DNA of 5,354 bases. Origin: Xanthobacteraceae bacterium (GTDB taxonomy: Bacteria; Pseudomonadota; Alphaproteobacteria; Rhizobiales; Xanthobacteraceae). Position 1 is the first letter of the stretch. Every line of letters starts with the position of its first letter. Both the position numbers and the translations under genes were made by a program. Below, in pieces: positions 5,033-5,354 of this stretch. The DNA lies in contig JAUSIF010000303.1 in NCBI GenBank assembly GCA_030648135.1, positions 1-5,354 on the forward strand. Direction: 5' to 3'. The notes beneath the pieces are model-generated. The model made no database searches. It was not told where the DNA came from and worked only from the letters and a program-made list of their open reading frames with translations.

Positions 5033-5046
5033 GGCGCACTCGCGCC
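5033..5046 (+). other. Small GC-rich hairpin GGCGC-ACTC-GCGCC
   Basis: A perfect 5-base inverted repeat with a 4-base loop lies 54 bases before the TTG start. No T-run follows, so it is not a standard intrinsic terminator. It could be a modest attenuator or mRNA-stabilising element, or chance in GC-rich DNA. Confidence 0.35.
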
Positions 5047-5088
5047 GTGGCCATCGCGCGCATCCGGCGCTGCGAGGCCTAGCGCATC

Positions 5089-5094
5089 GGGAGG
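5089..5094 (+). promoter_or_regulatory. Shine-Dalgarno GGGAGG deciding a TTG start
   Basis: GGGAGG sits 6 bases before TTG 5101. The frame is closed by TAG at 5080-5082 and holds no ATG or GTG between there and 5101, so this site supports TTG as the initiator. Confidence 0.7.
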
Positions 5095-5100
5095 TTGATC

Positions 5101-5354
5101 TTGAGCAACACAAACGCCCCCTTCGGCCTGCGGCCCGTGCGATACCGCAACGGCGCGCCCTGGAACGGCCAGGTCACGCCGTATTACGTCCGCTCCGACA
5201 ACGCGAGCGCGATGTATATCGGCGATCCCGTCGATATCATCGGCGAGGCGAACCAGTCCGAGCTTTACGGATTTCCGCCCGGCACGCTGTCGGCAGTTGA
5301 CCTCGCCACCCTCGCGGACGGCAACTACTGCGTCGGCGTCATTGTCGCCGTTCA
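5101..5354 (+). CDS. Virion protein, probable coat or head-decoration protein (3' end outside window)
   Basis: The frame runs from TTG 5101 to the window edge, giving 84 complete codons. It opens MSNTNAPFGLRPVRYRNG and APWNGQVTPYYVRSDN, then YIGDPVDIIGE and VGVIVAV. The 'APFGxRPVRYxNGxPWNGxxxxYY' start followed by 'xYIGDPVxxxG' is a pattern I recognise from abundant phage structural proteins encoded just after scaffold genes. The sequence looks strand-rich. I cannot tell from the N-terminus alone whether it is the major coat protein or a decoration protein. The 130-base leader and strong ribosome binding site suit a highly translated product, although TTG is usually a weaker initiator. It follows the scaffold-like gene and a small head-region gene, as coat genes usually do. 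Confidence 0.65.
   Translation, partial: MSNTNAPFGLRPVRYRNGAPWNGQVTPYYVRSDNASAMYIGDPVDIIGEANQSELYGFPPGTLSAVDLATLADGNYCVGVIVAV

Larger units (their letters stand above)
4971..5100 (+). other. Intergenic leader before the virion protein gene
   Basis: These 130 bases are the only sizeable gap in the window. No convincing open frame or tRNA is visible. It holds the repeated CGATAGACG elements, a GC hairpin and the ribosome binding site for the TTG start. The TTGACC at 5016-5021 lacks a matching -10 box at 16-18 bases, and GATACT at 5023-5028 lacks a matching -35, so I do not call a promoter. Confidence 0.6.

Noticed and set aside
4416..5063. Minus-strand open frame of 215 codons opposite the 4434-4970 gene
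   Set aside because: The translation shows no recognisable motif, and the + strand gene has a clear ribosome binding site and fits the head-gene order. It is treated as a shadow.
5016..5300. Open frame beginning at TTG 5016 on the + strand
   Set aside because: It is out of frame with the recognisable virion protein at 5101, is Arg/Ala-rich without any motif, and has no ribosome binding site before it.

Overview
The window reads as the head-morphogenesis segment of a tailed-phage genome or prophage. All supported genes lie on the + strand, closely packed, with overlapping or nearly touching ends. Most of the DNA is GC-rich with strong G/C third positions. That, together with the protein style (Pro/Gln/Ala-rich linkers and 'VPIDxDPF' motifs of a kind I associate with phages of alphaproteobacteria such as rhizobia), suggests an alphaproteobacterial host. 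The host assignment is inference; nothing in the window proves it.

Layout. 2-565: C-terminal part of a probable portal protein, open at the window edge and ending in two copies of a KAPDG...YVP...KGK module. 570-1031 and 1038-1580: two low-complexity proteins in the same reading frame, separated only by a TGA and two codons, sharing three copies of a V-P-[IV]-D-x-D-P-F motif. 1580-1900: a small acidic protein. 1878-2303: a GroES-like co-chaperonin in a conspicuously AT-richer stretch. 2335-2556: a two-helix membrane miniprotein. 2577-2981: an unrecognised protein. 3006-3389: a Tad1-like protein, the family that sequesters immune signalling nucleotides of Thoeris and CBASS. 3442-4428: a scaffold-like coiled-coil protein. 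4434-4970: a small head-region protein. 4971-5100: a non-coding leader with small inverted and direct repeats. 5101-5354: the start of a virion protein, probably a coat or head-decoration protein, beginning at TTG and running off the window.

How it fits together. Portal, scaffold and coat are the usual procapsid set. The co-chaperonin would supply a phage-specific lid for the host GroEL while head proteins fold, as gp31 does for the T4 coat protein. The Tad1-like protein would protect the infected cell by soaking up second messengers from host defence. Translational coupling appears widespread: ends overlap at 1580, 1878 and 4425, and in two places the upstream stop codon forms part of the downstream Shine-Dalgarno sequence.

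The most notable points are the Tad1-like gene inside a structural operon, the compositionally foreign co-chaperonin gene, the repeated DxDPF motif across an in-frame TGA, and the duplicated module at the portal tail.
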